DNA from: Symbiodinium natans
Lineage: Eukaryota > Sar > Dinophyceae > Suessiales > Symbiodiniaceae
DNA length: 62,000 nucleotides
Assembly (NCBI GenBank): GCA_905221605.1
Contig: CAJNDS010001469.1
Location: 167,501 to 229,500 of the forward strand
Reading direction: 5' to 3'
The position numbers were made by a program, and so were the translations under genes. Positions 9,853-19,725 of this stretch are shown here, piece by piece. The notes under the pieces were generated by a model. The model was given only the letters and a program-made list of their open reading frames with translations, was not told where the DNA came from and did no database searches. Within the stretch, counting starts at the first letter, position 1, and the number at the start of each line of letters is the position of its first letter.

Positions 9853-9999
9853 GAAAAGACAACACATCCTGGACTGGGAACTGAGGCGCCGCTGCGCGCG
9901 AGGCAATGGCGGCGGCCCGCGCTACTCGCCGACTCAGTCGCTCGGCAGCTGGAGCAAAGCCTCAAAGCCCGATTCCCATGAGCCCACCGCATTCATGTC

Positions 10000-10250
10000 A
10001 TGGGCTTGGCTGATATGCGCATGCATTTACACAGCTATGCAAATACGTGTGTCTGTATGTATGTATGGTATAAGGCAGGGCAAAGTAAGCAAGGGTACTT
10101 TTTTGATTTCATGCACATACGTGCAGTTCGGTACATGCCACAACGTAGATATAAATGTGTATATATTAGTATACACATACATATATGCATGCATGTACAT
10201 GTGCATATCGTATATAGATGTACGCATACGTATAAGAATAAATTTCTTCT
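10000..10250. other. AT-rich stretch with imperfect ATAC/CATA repeats
   Basis: Open frames exist on both strands here and mirror each other because of the repeats. I see no supportable gene. Confidence 0.5.
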
Positions 10251-10369
10251 GGCTTTTCTGCATAAGTGCCAGAGGTGTCGAAACCCCCCAGAGCCAGGGC
10301 GTTTTGTTTTGTTTATTTCCCGAGCTTTGTGGTACGTACCTGGGCCTTCAAGGGGTTTCCACAAACTTG

Positions 10370-10490
10370 CACTTGGTAGCCCGGTCGCTCCCTGTTTGTC
10401 TTTTTTTGGGCTCAAGGTTACCTTACACATACAGTAACCAACCACAAAAAGGGTACCCTGATTCCTGTATGGTCATTTAGCTACCAAGGG
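10370..10490. mobile_element. IR-13 element, full length
   Basis: ACTTGGTAGCCCGGTC at left and TTTAGCTACCAAGGG at right are inverted; inner GGTTACCTTACACATACAG and AAAGGGTACCCTG. Confidence 0.7.
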
Positions 10491-10498
10491 CAGCTCAG

Positions 10499-10562
10499 TG
10501 ACCTGCCCGTCAATGCATCCCACATTGCGAGCCTGACGCACGAAGAGCAGAGCAAAAACTGA
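10499..10562 (+). CDS. Candidate terminal exon after IR-13
   Basis: Acceptor GGGCAGCTCAG, frame DLPVNASHIASLTHEEQSKN then TGA. IR-13 would make most of the preceding intron. Unrecognised. Confidence 0.4.
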
Positions 10563-10587
10563 CCACGATGAAACGTGTATGAAGGTT

Positions 10588-10686
10588 GGGATGTTCCCGT
10601 GAAACTAACAGTCTTCAATAGGGATTAGAGTACCCCCTACTATTATATGTCCACGATGGACTCTTAGTACGAGGGGGAACATCCCG
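10588..10686. mobile_element. IR-4 element
   Basis: GGGATGTTCCCGTGAAACTAAC to GAGGGGGAACATCCC with the AATAGGGATTAGAGTACCCC centre. Confidence 0.8.
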
Positions 10687-11159
10687 AATGAAACATGCAT
10701 AAACGGGCTCCGGAAACCCTCGCGTGAGCCGAGAATCCGGCTGGCTATCCATCCTTAGTCTTAACGAAACCGCATGCCTTTTGTTCCGGGTTGGGAATCG
10801 TGGTTTTTCTGGGGACTTCAAGGCTCGACAACCGGATCTACCTTACAAGCGACCTTGCAATCTCTCACTGTTGACACCCAGCGGCCCAATTGCTCGTCAA
10901 GGCTTGCGTATTTTGCCGGGGCTGTTAAAGGCACCTACCGCGTAAGCCCGCGTAACCAAACTGGCCTGGAAGTCAAGCTGCGTAACGCCTGCGTAAGCTG
11001 ACAGTGTGCGCACGTAAGTATACAACGCCCGTGGGCGCCCACGCACAAAAGTTTCGCGTAACAAATTCGGCTAAGGTTACAGGATCTAGAGGTCGTTTTT
11101 GTGCTCCTGGCTCCTGGGCCCCTTCACCCTAAACCCTAAACCTAAACCCTTTCTCGCAG

Positions 11160-11223
11160 TCATGGCCCAGGCGAGCGGGCACCATCGAACCGCTTGCAGC
11201 TGCGATTGACGTGCACCCCTCGG
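11160..11223 (+). CDS. Candidate exon
   Basis: Good acceptor CCCTTTCTCGCAG; frame SWPRRAGTIEPLAAAIDVHP up to a telomere tract starting GGTTTAGGG (possible donor). Unrecognised. Confidence 0.4.
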
Positions 11224-11302
11224 TTTAGGGTTTAGGGTACGGGTTAGGGTTTAGGATGTATCGGGTTCAGGGTTTATTTAGGGTTTAGGGTTTGAGTCAG
11301 GT

Positions 11303-11530
11303 TGGTCAAGAGGAACCCCACTTTGCGAAGAATCAGTGCAATGGTTTTTGTATGTTGATGGAGCAAGTCGCGCTCACCCAAAACTGCTCCGCGTGGAGAA
11401 GAAGAAGATGATGAAGAAGAGATTTCAGGAGCTTTCGTTCATCCACCGCAGCAGCCCTGCAAACCTGTACGGCGCTGGTCACCACACCCTACGAAACCTC
11501 CAAGCCCTCAAACCCTGCAGTAGCAGGGTA
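11303..11530 (+). CDS. Candidate exon region, reading frame ambiguous
   Basis: All three + frames are open for 35-60 codons here; one is strongly acidic (EEEDDEEE), another lysine-rich. Coding is plausible, but I cannot choose the frame. Confidence 0.3.
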
Positions 11531-11750
11531 GGTAACCTTGAACCTTTTTGGGGTAATAGAATCCCCTAGGTACTGGACAGCTAAGGGTTTAGGGCTTATT
11601 CAACTCGACTCAGCAGCCCGGAACCTCGACGCGCCTCCTTTCGTCTCCCAAGGTCGATCTCTCCAAGGCACGTTACCCAGACCGAAAGGGGGGGGGAGGG
11701 GGGGACCCGACTTACGGTGGAGAAGTTGTTCGTGTGGCGCTGGCTCTATA

Positions 11751-11897
11751 CTTGGAGGCTTATATGGTACTTCTATGACCCAGATAGAACTGTACTTATA
11801 ACCCACTTATAAGCCCCTTAAGTGCCCTAACATGGCTATTACTGACCCAAAAGGGCAGTTGGAATTGGGTTAATCATAAGTACCATGAACCTCCAAG
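11751..11897. mobile_element. IR-1 element, full length, TA on both sides
   Basis: CTTGGAGGCTTATATGGTAC to GTACCATGAACCTCCAAG; core is inverted relative to the copy at 4428 (CCCCTTAAGTGCCCTAACAT). Confidence 0.8.
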
Positions 11898-11924
11898 TAC
11901 CCCATGGGTGGCTCTTGGCTGCAG

Positions 11925-12007
11925 TCTGCGAGAACGGACCCCATCTAGCAGCTGACAAGTCAGAGTCGCTCACTTCAAGATCGCTTCTCAGAAGCAACAG
12001 TTCCTAG
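11925..12007 (+). CDS. Candidate terminal exon after IR-1
   Basis: Acceptor CTCTTGGCTGCAG 27 bp after the IR-1 end; frame CENGPHLAADKSESLTSRSL, then TAG. Unrecognised. Confidence 0.4.
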
Positions 12008-12215
12008 ACCTCGATTCGTTGTTCCTTCTTTGAAGCACACATTGTTCTTAATCCACGTCACTAACCGTAAGGGGTAATACTTGGGGCCTTCTTAGGCATG
12101 TAGGGGCCCTTCTAAGGTATTTCTAGGGGTTCTACAGGGGGGTAAGATCTAAGCGTCCCTTCTAGATTTCCCTAGGGCATGAGCACACTGCGCCACTTGA
12201 AATCGGTGGCTTGTT

Positions 12216-12457
12216 GGGATGTTCCCCCCTTGTGCTACAAGGAGGGGGCCCCTTACTAGACTAGCTATAGTTTAAGGGACTTCTAGCCTAACTTAGGATC
12301 CTTATAGCCTAATTTAGGGTCCCTATCACTCTACTTATAACCAGGGGGGGGGGGGGGGGCCCTCCTTGTAACAGTCCTTCATAGGGATTAGAGTACCCCC
12401 CCCCCCCCCCTCCATTTTCGCGCCTCGTCAGGACTGTTAGTATATGTGGAGCATCCC
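12216..12457. mobile_element. IR-4 element carrying a nested IR-5 element
   Basis: GGGATGTTCCCCCCTTGTGC is interrupted by IR-5 (12237-12370) and resumes AACAGTCCTTCATAGGGATT ... GGACTGTTAGTATATGTGG AGCATCCC. G and C homopolymers lie in the centre of both elements. Confidence 0.8.
12237..12370. mobile_element. IR-5 element nested in IR-4
   Basis: ACAAGGAGGGGGCCCC at left and GGGCCCTCCTTGT at right; inner TAAGGGACTTCTAGCCTAAC. Copies at 14428 and 26056. Confidence 0.8.
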
Positions 12458-12474
12458 AAAAGTGCCTAGGTTTT

Positions 12475-12625
12475 GCTTGGTAGCCCCTTTCAGGTTTTTT
12501 TGCTTCAATGTTCCTTTATAAAGTAACCAACCTTTTAAAGGAATCAAGGTTCCCTTATAAAGTAACCAACCTCTAAAAAGTAAAATTCCCTTATTGTGAT
12601 ATGGTTACTGGGCTACCAAGTTCAG
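12475..12625. mobile_element. IR-13 element with internal duplication
   Basis: GCTTGGTAGCCCC to GGGCTACCAAGTTC; the inner TTATAAAGTAACCAACCT appears twice. Confidence 0.65.
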
Positions 12626-12659
12626 TGGCTTGTCTTGGTCTACTCATTATTGCTTAGGA

Positions 12660-13336
12660 ACCCCCCCCCCCCCAAAAAAAAAAAAAAAAGAAGAAGGAAC
12701 AAAAATGATATTCTTCCTTAAAAGGGTAGCATAGGGATTGTGTTCTTGTAGTCTTTAGCATATAGTAGTTGTAGGTTTGTACTGAAAAGCAGACCTCAAC
12801 CTTCCACCCTAAACCGGGTGTCTCCTGTTTACAGTCACAATAAACCCTAAACCCTAAACCCTAAACCCTAAACCCTAAACCCTAAACCGGTAGCCCTGCC
12901 TGCGCGTGCGCGAGCTGTGCGAGTCGAAGCCATAGGCCCCAGCGGTTTAGGGTTAGGGTTTAGGGATTTACTTCATTCAAGGCTCAGTTCCCCCTAAACC
13001 TTACTAACCCCATTAACCCAAAACCTTGAACCCTAAGCCCAAAACCCTAAACCAAACCCTCAATCCTCAAACCCTAAACCCTAAACCCTAATTCCAATTC
13101 CTAAACCCTAAACCCTAAACCCTACACCCTAAACCCTAAACCCTAAACCAAACCCTCAATCCTCAAACCCTAAACCCTAAACCCTAAATCCTAATCTCTA
13201 ATTCCTAAACCCTAAACCCTAAACCAAACCCTCAATCCTCAAACCCAGACCCAGAAGTCGCAAGTTCATGCCCTAAACCCGAAACCCGAAACCCGAAACC
13301 CCAAACCCCAAACCCTAAACCCTAAACCATGAGCAG
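12660..13336. other. No gene seen; homopolymer and degenerate CCCTAAA region
   Basis: C14 then A17 at 12661-12690; CCCTAAA array 12842-12888; from about 12990 to 13330 a long degenerate C-rich array with CAATCCTCAAACCC interruptions and a CCCGAAA variant stretch (13275-13300). Confidence 0.7.
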
Positions 13337-13703
13337 GGCGGCATCCAACAGCCACAGCAGACCCCGAAGGCGCTGGCAGCGTGTCTTGCAGCCCTCCATT
13401 CAGGACGTCCTGTAGGTATCCATTCGACCCTTTTTGCTAAGAGTATGTAGATATATAGACATATATATATATACACATACATACATAGAACATGTACTTA
13501 TTTGGAGAGAGAGAGAGAGAGGAGAAGAGAGAGAGAGAGAGGGAGAGACGGGGAGAGAGAGGGAGAGAGAGCGAGAGAGAGGGAGAGCGAGGGAGAGAGA
13601 GAGGGTGAGAGAGGGAGAGGGTTTTTTTGCCGAGTATACATCTGCACCCGCTAACGAAGTTCTCGCGGCCATATGCTGGGCTGGCGTCAGCTCAGGCCCA
13701 TGA
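13337..13703 (+). CDS. Candidate two-exon 3' gene end
   Basis: Exon 13337-13411 (acceptor AAACCATGAGCAG, donor GTAGGT) reads GGIQQPQQTPKALAACLAAL; exon 13635-13703 (acceptor TTTTTTTGCCGAG) reads TSAPANEVLAAICWAGVSSG and ends in TGA. Phase 0 on both sides. The intron holds a GA microsatellite. Unrecognised. Confidence 0.45.
13499..13621. repeat. GA microsatellite
   Basis: GAGAGA with GGGAGA interruptions, inside a proposed intron. Confidence 0.95.
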
Positions 13704-13904
13704 CCTCTTGCGCCCTAAACCCTGAACCCTAAACCCTAAACCCTAAACCCTGCTGAGACTTGCCAGAAAAGCATCTCATATAGGGACCTTATAGGGACCT
13801 TATAATTTCAACAGGGTTTGTGAGGCTAGTAGAGGATCAGGAACAGGAACCATAAGGGAACAATTATTTTGATCCCTCTAGGAGTGAATTTCGTACATGG
13901 AGTG

Positions 13905-13961
13905 TACCCTAAACCCTAAACCCTAAACCCTAAACCCTAAACCCTAAACCCTAAACCCTAA
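13905..13961 (-). repeat. CCCTAAA array
   Basis: About eight perfect units. Confidence 0.95.
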
Positions 13962-13974
13962 CACGGAGTGCCCT

Positions 13975-14017
13975 TGCCAGCGAGGCAGCGCTCCCCGACT
14001 CCGTGCTCAGCCTCCGC
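13975..14017 (+). CDS. Candidate exon with GTAAGG donor
   Basis: After CACGGAG the frame reads ALASEAALPDSVLSL and meets GTAAGG, a strong donor. It lies between a C-rich array upstream and a G-rich array downstream. Confidence 0.35.
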
Positions 14018-14057
14018 CGTAAGGACTGAGGTGGAGGAGAGGGTGGGATGCTGGCAG

Positions 14058-14187
14058 GGCTTAGGGTTTAGGGTTTAGGGTTTAGGGTTTAGGGTTTAGG
14101 GTTTAGGGTTTAGGGTTTAGGGTTTAGGGTTTAGGGTTTAGGGTTTATAATAGGGTTTAGGGTTTAGGGTTTAGGCTTAGGGTTTGG
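14058..14187 (+). repeat. TTTAGGG array, about 17 units
   Basis: Near-perfect tandem heptamers, degenerate after 14147. Confidence 0.95.
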
Positions 14188-14427
14188 GGTTGGAGGTTTG
14201 GGGTTTAGGCTTCATTTGTCAAAGGCTCGGGGCAGAAAGTGCGTGCTTCACAGGGAGTTGCGTTCTAATTCCATGAGCAAGAAAGGCTCTGAGCGATTAG
14301 GGCTACGATTGAGATCTCACTTGAAAGCAGGGAAGAGTTCATCGGACTGCCAACACTTAGATTGGCCCCGAAGCCTACGGAAGAAGACAGAGAGAGTATA
14401 CGCACATATATATATATATATATAATA

Positions 14428-14557
14428 GACAAGGAGGCCCCCCCCCCCCTAGTTGTAAGTAGAGTTATAAAGACCCTAAACTAGGGTTACAAGCATCCTA
14501 AGTTAGGCTGTAAGTCCCTTAACTGTAGTTGGTCTAGCAAGGGGGCCCCATCTTGTA
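14428..14557. mobile_element. IR-5 element
   Basis: ACAAGGAGGCCCCCCC to GGGGCCCCATCTTGT; arms TTGTAAGTAGAGTTATAAAG and its partner, with a C homopolymer. Confidence 0.75.
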
Positions 14558-14659
14558 TTATAGGACGCCAAATAGATACACTCACCAAGAACAGTCATAT
14601 AAGTCCTACTTCATATGATGTATGCCTTGAGAATCAGTGCACGATTCCCTTTTTTACAG

Positions 14660-15151
14660 GGCAGCGAGGTTCTACTCGGGGCTCTCCCCACGCCCGTGGG
14701 GCTCCTGGAGGAGCTGTCTCTGGTTGAGGGGAGGTTACCCTAAACCCTAAACCCTAAACCCTAAACCCAAACCCCAATCCCCAAACCCTAAACCCTAAAC
14801 AAGGCTCCAAGGGTGAGGTTGACGGGTCAGGCGTTTTGCAGGTTTAGGCGGTTAGGGGTAGGGCTGAAGCCCGGATGCAAACAAAAACAAAGGTTTAGGG
14901 TTTAGGGTTTAGGGTTTATAGGGTTTATAGGGTTTATAGGGTTTATAGGGTTTATAGGGTTTATAGGGTTCATAGGGTTCATAGGGTTCATAGGAAGGCT
15001 TGTGGCTGTAGTGCCCGGTAGTCTCTTCATCCCCGGAATGCTGAAGGCAGCAAGCCCGTGTTGGGAGGAGGTGGAGCAGCAACGGCCTGCATCACCCACG
15101 CAGACCTCGCCTGAGAGGAGGAGGACGGAGAGTGAGAGAGCCCGCGGATGA
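14660..15151 (+). CDS. Candidate four-exon 3' gene end; intron 3 starts as a TTTAGGG tract
   Basis: Exons 14660-14733 (acceptor CCTTTTTTACAG; SEVLLGALPTPVGLLEELSL), 14812-14841, 14870-14892 and 15051-15151 (WEEVEQQRPASPTQTSPERR to TGA). All junctions are GT-AG and keep frame. Introns 2 and 3 begin GTTTAGG, the first bases of telomere-like tracts; intron 3 (14893-15050) is TTTAGGG then a GGGTTTATA variant array. The C-terminal part is polar and charged. Unrecognised product. The two middle exons are short, so they are the weakest part of the model. Confidence 0.5.
14893..14998 (+). repeat. TTTAGGG tract passing into a GGGTTTATA 9-mer array
   Basis: Four TTTAGGG units, then about seven GGGTTTATA and three GGGTTCATA units: stepwise homogenisation of variants inside one tract. 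Confidence 0.95.
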
Positions 15152-15221
15152 ATGGAGGCTTGGGGGTTTAGCATTTAGGGTTCAAATCGAGCTCTCAACC
15201 CAGGTGCCAGTGCTTTTTCAG

Positions 15222-15414
15222 GAGGGCGATGGGGAGAGGGAGGGAGGGAGAGAGAGAGAGAGAGAAGGAGCGAGAACAGCAAACAACGCATAGCAAGTGG
15301 CAGAGTAGTTTGACTCAACTGAGCCCCACGTCCCAAGCGGAAACGATGGAAGGGCGAACGCCAGGGCCTCTTTTCGCGAAGTTCATCAAGATAGCCCCCC
15401 GCAACATTCTATAG
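15222..15414 (+). CDS. Candidate terminal exon, ER-rich then basic
   Basis: Acceptor CAGTGCTTTTTCAG; an R/E repeat encoded by a GA microsatellite, then EQQTTHSKWQSSLTQLSPTS and a PLFAKFIKIAPRNIL end with TAG. More than 60 codons open. Unrecognised. Confidence 0.45.
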
Positions 15415-15589
15415 TGGTTGTAAACTTCTACTTCAAGGAAGAGCGACCAGTACTGCTTTGTGCATGCTATGGTTTTGCCCATCCCCCCCCCAACCCTCAA
15501 CCCCAAACCCAACAGACCCTAAACCCTAAACTCAACCCTCAACTCTAGGGCCCCCCCCCCCCCCCCAAGTCCATCCATTCCTTCATCAG

Positions 15590-15645
15590 GAGCAACTGTC
15601 AGCTTGGACCAGGTCGGCCTTCCACACCATCTCTAAAGCCCGACC
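15590..15645 (+). CDS. Candidate short exon
   Basis: Strong acceptor CATCCATTCCTTCATCAG; frame EQLSAWTRSAFHTISKARP running into CCCTAAA. A GT lies after 23 bp (ACCAG|GTCGGC), so a microexon is also possible. Confidence 0.35.
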
Positions 15646-16200
15646 CCAAACCCTAAACCCTAAACCCTAAACCCTAAACCCTAAAGTGTCGCGACAATCA
15701 GAAGGGCCTAGGTTTCGGATGCCTGAATGTGTCGAGCTCAAGCTTTAAAGCTTGTTGCTGAACGAGGCACCTGCTGACTTCTTTCCCCGAGCCTTCTACC
15801 CCTCGACCCTTAACGCAGGTGCCCAATCCCTAAACCTGAACTCCCCTCAAAGCCGTGGAGCCCTAAACGCTAAACCGTAGGGCCTCCTTTCTTGAAAAAG
15901 CCCTGGAGTTCGCGCAGATTTGTTGGAGGCCCCGGCACATACTTCTTGTAGATTCCTTGAGAAATAGGGTTCTGTTTACTTTACATGAACAATACTTGAT
16001 GGTTCATGGGTAGCCGAAGTTGTACTGACGAACCTAGTGTGAAATCCTAACTGTCCTAACTTTATTTATGTGTTTCTTTTGGGCAACCCTACTAAGGGTT
16101 GTAAGGATTTGCTTTCAATCTGGGCGCTTGGGGTTGATAAGTTACGTTCTGGTTTAGGGTTTAGGGATTAAGGCCTAGAGCGCTTCTGGGCTTTCATTGA
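15645..16200. other. CCCTAAA array and unassigned sequence
   Basis: 15650-15686 is a CCCTAAA array. 15882-15966 has an open frame (LEKALEFAQICWRPRHILLV) without clear splice sites. 15985-16060 resembles a decayed IR-1 left arm (TGATGGTTCATGGG). No firm gene. Confidence 0.4.
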
Positions 16201-16201
16201 G

Positions 16202-17152
16202 GCGCTGTCTGGGACCCTCCCACCACACTGTCCGTTTTGTGATTCGCAAGCACGGCGCAGGCCCATACGTCATAGCAGATTCGGTGGAGCTTGGGCCACA
16301 GGATCACGAGCTGTGTTTGAGTGTAGGTTTCGGCGGATAAGAGGCCTTGCAAGCGGCCCTGGGATCGAAGTTTGCGGTAAGCCTGCAAGGATTTCGGGGG
16401 TGACCTAAAACATGATTCAGATCAGTTTCTCCCGCACGGGATGTGGGGTTCTGGAAAGGCTTGGCGCCAACCTACTCAGCAGGGTGTTGAGGTTGTCGGG
16501 TGAGGATGGGCTGCGAATCTCTGTGGCGGCAGACGTTCAGTAAGATAGCTTGAAATCCAAAGCAGTGCCTCTGCTGAAGACCTAAACCCTAAACTCTAAG
16601 TTGCTGGGCCTCACCTACGACGCCGCTTGGCTTGGCTCAAGCCAGGAATCACACGGCCCTTGTGCTGCTTCAACTGTGCTCAGGGTATCAGAACTCCCTG
16701 TGCCAGAGCCATGGCTCGGCTGAAGGCTCAGAACAAGCCGGAACCGGACGCCATGCCGCAGTGTCAAGAGATAATTCCCTAACGATCCATGTACCTATAT
16801 AGTTTATACTTGCGCCCTGAAGCTACTATATGGGAACCCCTTTAAGGCCCAAGTATCTGCTATATAGATACATGGATCCTTCGGGAATGCTTTCCAAGCA
16901 GCAAGGCACGGCCTGACTGACAATGCCAAGTACATAGCTTATAAGGGGTGCAGGGGGCGGGGCTGCCCATCAGGCTGCAGGTAAAGCGTCAAGCTCCCCT
17001 CCCTACCTCCGGCCGCACCTAACTTGCTAATGGGCACCAATTTTTCTCGTTTCAGCTTAGCATTTGAAAGGGAGCAGAGCATCTCAAATCGTTGGTGCAG
17101 GGTAGCTCGCGAAAGACAAAGTCGAACAAGAGTCACAGTACATGCACCTTGA
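16202..17152 (+). CDS. Candidate five-exon gene, cysteine-rich product
   Basis: Exons 16202-16376, 16421-16483, 16601-16762, 16902-16980 and 17056-17152 (TGA). Donors GTAAGC, GTGTTG, GTCAAG and GTAAAG; the last intron (16981-17055) is a clean GTAAAG...TTTCTCGTTTCAG unit of 75 bp. All phases agree. CPFCDSQARR is near the start, CCFNCAQGIRTPC in exon 3, and GCRGRGCPSGC at the exon 4/5 junction, so a metal-binding or disulfide-rich protein is possible. Intron 4 contains an IR-2 element. Exon 2 has an alternative longer frame (16421-16537). Family unknown. Confidence 0.5.
16774..16888. mobile_element. IR-2 element inside an intron
   Basis: ATTCCCTAACGATCCATG to CATGGATCCTTCGGGAAT; full IR-2 core. 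It lies between proposed exons 16601-16762 and 16902-16980. Confidence 0.8.
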
Positions 17153-17227
17153 CCGACTTCCATGAAGATTTCAACAACTATCCCAGCATCCTGCCCAAAA
17201 CCCCGAACCCTGAACCACCCGAAGCAA

Positions 17228-17509
17228 GGAAAGCGCCATCGTCAACGGCCAGTACCGCACTGGGCGCATGCGACAGATTCGGGAGAAGGCATGGGTTTAG
17301 GCTTGAGGGCGCAGCTTTGGGAGATGGCCCGTACCGGGTCCTCAATAGGGTCTGTATATACATATATATATATACATATTCAAAGGCAACTGTTCTGGAT
17401 GATGTCAGGATATTCAACAGGACCCAGGAAATTGTAAGGGAGGGGTGTGAGGCACTCATTCCCCAAATTCACCAGCCCCATAACAATCCTACTTGGAAGC
17501 CCTTTTGAC
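17228..17509 (+). CDS. Candidate exon fragments split by short telomere-like insert
   Basis: ESAIVNGQYRTGRMRQIREK (17228 on) runs to GCATGG, then GTTTAGGCTTGAG, then GGCGCAGCTTTGGGAGATGG in a continuing frame; after a TA microsatellite, ATVLDDVRIFNRTQEIVREG follows (17384-17507). Unrecognised; order and joins uncertain. Confidence 0.35.
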
Positions 17510-17598
17510 TTAGCAAGTAGGCTTGGGAAGGTGGGTTATGGTGATTATAAGAGGGGATACGAAGTAGACTTGCCTCAAGTCAAAAGAGCTTCCCATCA
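17492..17598. mobile_element. IR-15 element
   Basis: CTTGGAAGCCCTTTTGACTTAGC to TCAAAAGAGCTTCC; matches 56659-56775 in reverse complement, including GGTGGGTTATGGTGATTATA. Confidence 0.7.
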
Positions 17599-17667
17599 GG
17601 GAGCACAGGCCCCCCCCCCCCCGCACCCCCCTTCCTGACACCCGGAATTTGGTTTGTGACCTTCATG

Positions 17668-17752
17668 GGCTCTTAAGAATGGGCCCTTGGGCTATATACG
17701 GAATATGTTGCGCATACTCGAGCTCGAATTAAGAGCCCATACTGAGGGCCCT
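17668..17752. mobile_element. Inverted-repeat element, single copy
   Basis: CATGGGCTCTTAAGAATGGGCCC is inverted as GAATTAAGAGCCCATACTGAGGGCCC. No second full copy seen. Confidence 0.5.
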
Positions 17753-17879
17753 TGTAACTACCTTTTTTCTTGCCCTAAACCCTAAACCCTAAACCCTATA
17801 AGAGGTTCTTCTTGCCTTAAAGCAGGCTGCGGAGAACCTCTTCCAACAGCGACCTTCAGTCCTCGACCGGGTTCCGCGG

Positions 17880-18120
17880 ACTGCTTTTTAGGGTTATGGT
17901 TGACGAGGGTTTAGGCCCTACGGGGTTTAGGGGTTTAAGGGTTTTGGGGGGTTTTGAGGTTTTAGGGGCTGGGGTTTTTAGGGGTTAGGCTTCAGGGGTT
18001 TAGGGGCTTTAGGGTGTTTAGGGTTTTTAGGGGTTAGGCTTCAGGGGCTTTAGGGTTTTGAGGGTTTTGGGGGCTTTTAGGGGTTAGGCTTTAGGGTATT
18101 TAAGGTTTTGGGAGTTTGGG
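17880..18120 (+). repeat. Degenerate G-rich telomere-like tract
   Basis: TTTAGGGG, TTAGGCTTCAGGGG and similar units; no perfect array. Confidence 0.7.
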
Positions 18121-18210
18121 GTTGCCCTTTCCCAGCTTGTCTGGGGATTGGAGTTCATCCAGCTTTGCTGAGGATTGGAGTTGAGGATTCAGGCTTCTTT
18201 TTTTGCTCAG

Positions 18211-18415
18211 GGCTTCGGGCTCAGGTTGTTTTAAGGCCTCTTGCGAAGCTGCGCGCCGCAAATTCTAGACTCAATCCGAAACATGCCTGGAATGGCCCTT
18301 TTTGCCCTAGAAGTTGGGAACGTACCTGAATCATTGGGTGTATTTACCCTCGTTGCTTCCTTTAGACACCCGAAATCCAAAAGAACTTCAGCAAATCAAA
18401 AACCCGTTCAATTAG
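18211..18415 (+). CDS. Candidate two-exon 3' gene end with 44-bp intron
   Basis: Acceptor GGCTTCTTTTTTTGCTCAG; exon 18211-18321 reads VVLRPLAKLRAANSRLNPKH; donor GTACCT; intron 18322-18365 ends TTGCTTCCTTTAG; exon 18366-18415 reads RNPKELQQIKNPFN then TAG. Both sites are good and in phase. Unrecognised. Confidence 0.45.
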
Positions 18416-18722
18416 GCCACCTCTTGGCCCGACCAGCCGTGTCTGAAAGCCTTGTTTTCTCTGGGCGGCCGCCGTGGTTTACATAGGTTGAATAGAAGAG
18501 CCGCAGCGGTTTGTGTGAGCCAGGTCTATTACTGATGATACCCCCGCCCGATACCCTTAACGGTGCTCAGCATAGCTGGTCCTCTGTGAGAGCCGAAACC
18601 CCAAACCCTACCTAAGCACGTTTCAACAACAGAAACCGTGCAAGGTCAAGTTCTTAGCAGGTTTGAGTGCGACGTTACCGATACCCTACCGATACCCCCG
18701 CCGATACTCTACCCGTAACAGT

Positions 18723-18781
18723 TCAGGGCAGTCGGCCATCCACTAGCCCCAAACCTTTCGAGCCTCCCCAAGCAGCCTGAG
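18723..18781 (+). CDS. Candidate exon
   Basis: FRAVGHPLAPNLSSLPKQPE after GTAACAG, followed by GTACCG. Unrecognised. Confidence 0.35.
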
Positions 18782-18872
18782 GTACCGAACCGAGGCATGT
18801 AGGTGTGAAGGGGGGCTGGGTGTTACAGTTAGGCTGGGAGTTTCACAGCTTGTTTGTTGAGCGAGTCCTAGC

Positions 18873-19196
18873 TTGATGTTCGTCCATGTTTACTTTTCAG
18901 ACCTGCAAGTAAGTTTAGTAGGCGGCCGCAGTGGTTTGCTCAGGTTTAGATGTAGGATAACGATTTCAAAACGGGTTTTTGACAATGACTCAGCTCTTCG
19001 CAAACCCTCAGCCCTAAAAGCGATGCGTCCTGTTCCGAATGGTGGTCCTTTTTGGGGTGGGAAACCTACACGATGGGAGTTTCCAAATATGAGTGTCACC
19101 CCTTCGTGCCCGCATGGTAGAATTAGGGAGCCCTTCAAAGGGACCCCGACCCCCCTCCAAAACAAAAAAACATTCAGTTCTGGGTGTGGGGCTTAG
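18873..19196 (+). other. Open frame of 107 codons, coding status unclear
   Basis: Includes LRKPSALKAMRPVPNGGPFW and a proline/glycine-rich remainder. A 91-codon frame overlaps on the minus strand. GGCGGCCGC...GTGGTTT also occurs at 18467, so part is repeated sequence. Not enough to call a gene. Confidence 0.3.
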
Positions 19197-19237
19197 GCGT
19201 TAGGGTTTAGGGCGTAGCGTCTATAGGGTTTGGGGTT

Positions 19238-19456
19238 GGGATGTTCTCCCTTATACTGACACTCTTCAACAGGGATTATAACTTTGTGGTACTTTACTGT
19301 AACTTTAGATCCTTACCTTTTTTGGGTTTATTGGGTTTCTTAATAAGGCAGCTAAAAGTTTAATTTATAGCTACCCTCCTGAGTGCAGCCAAGATAATAG
19401 GGGGTACAAATAATCCCCATTAAGGGACTGTTAGTATAAGGGGCAAAAACCATCCG
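19238..19456. mobile_element. IR-4 element carrying nested IR-6
   Basis: GGGATGTTCTCCCTTATACTG and GGGACTGTTAGTATAAGGGG are the IR-4 ends; 19283-19390 between them is an IR-6 copy matching 6781-6890. Confidence 0.8.
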
Positions 19457-19496
19457 AAGGCTGAGGGTTTCATCCTAAGATCAATGTATTTCAGCT

Positions 19497-19580
19497 AAAC
19501 CCCAAACCCTAAACCCTAAACCCTAAACCCTAAACCCTAAACCCTAAACCCTAAACCCTAAACCCTAAACCCTAAACCCT
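19497..19580 (-). repeat. CCCTAAA array, about 11 units
   Basis: Perfect tandem heptamers. Confidence 0.95.
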
Positions 19581-19646
19581 GACACTCAAAGTACATTCCT
19601 AAATTAAAGGGGGTCTTAGGGGGCTTTTTGGGTACCCTCGTTCACT

Positions 19647-19725
19647 GAGAGGTCATGAAGAGCCCTGCCTCCTGGAAGTGGCAGTCGACGGGGCACCTCG
19701 GCATTTTGGGGCTTTAAAGGGCTTC
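19647..19725 (+). CDS. Candidate exon before a CCCTAAA array
   Basis: Frame HEEPCLLEVAVDGAPRHFGA after CTGAGAG; merges into CTTAACCCTAAACCC with no GT donor, so the 3' boundary is unresolved. Confidence 0.35.

Noticed and set aside
15000-15180. Minus-strand MNPMNPINP repeat protein
   Set aside because: It is the reverse reading of the GGGTTTATA/GGGTTCATA array.
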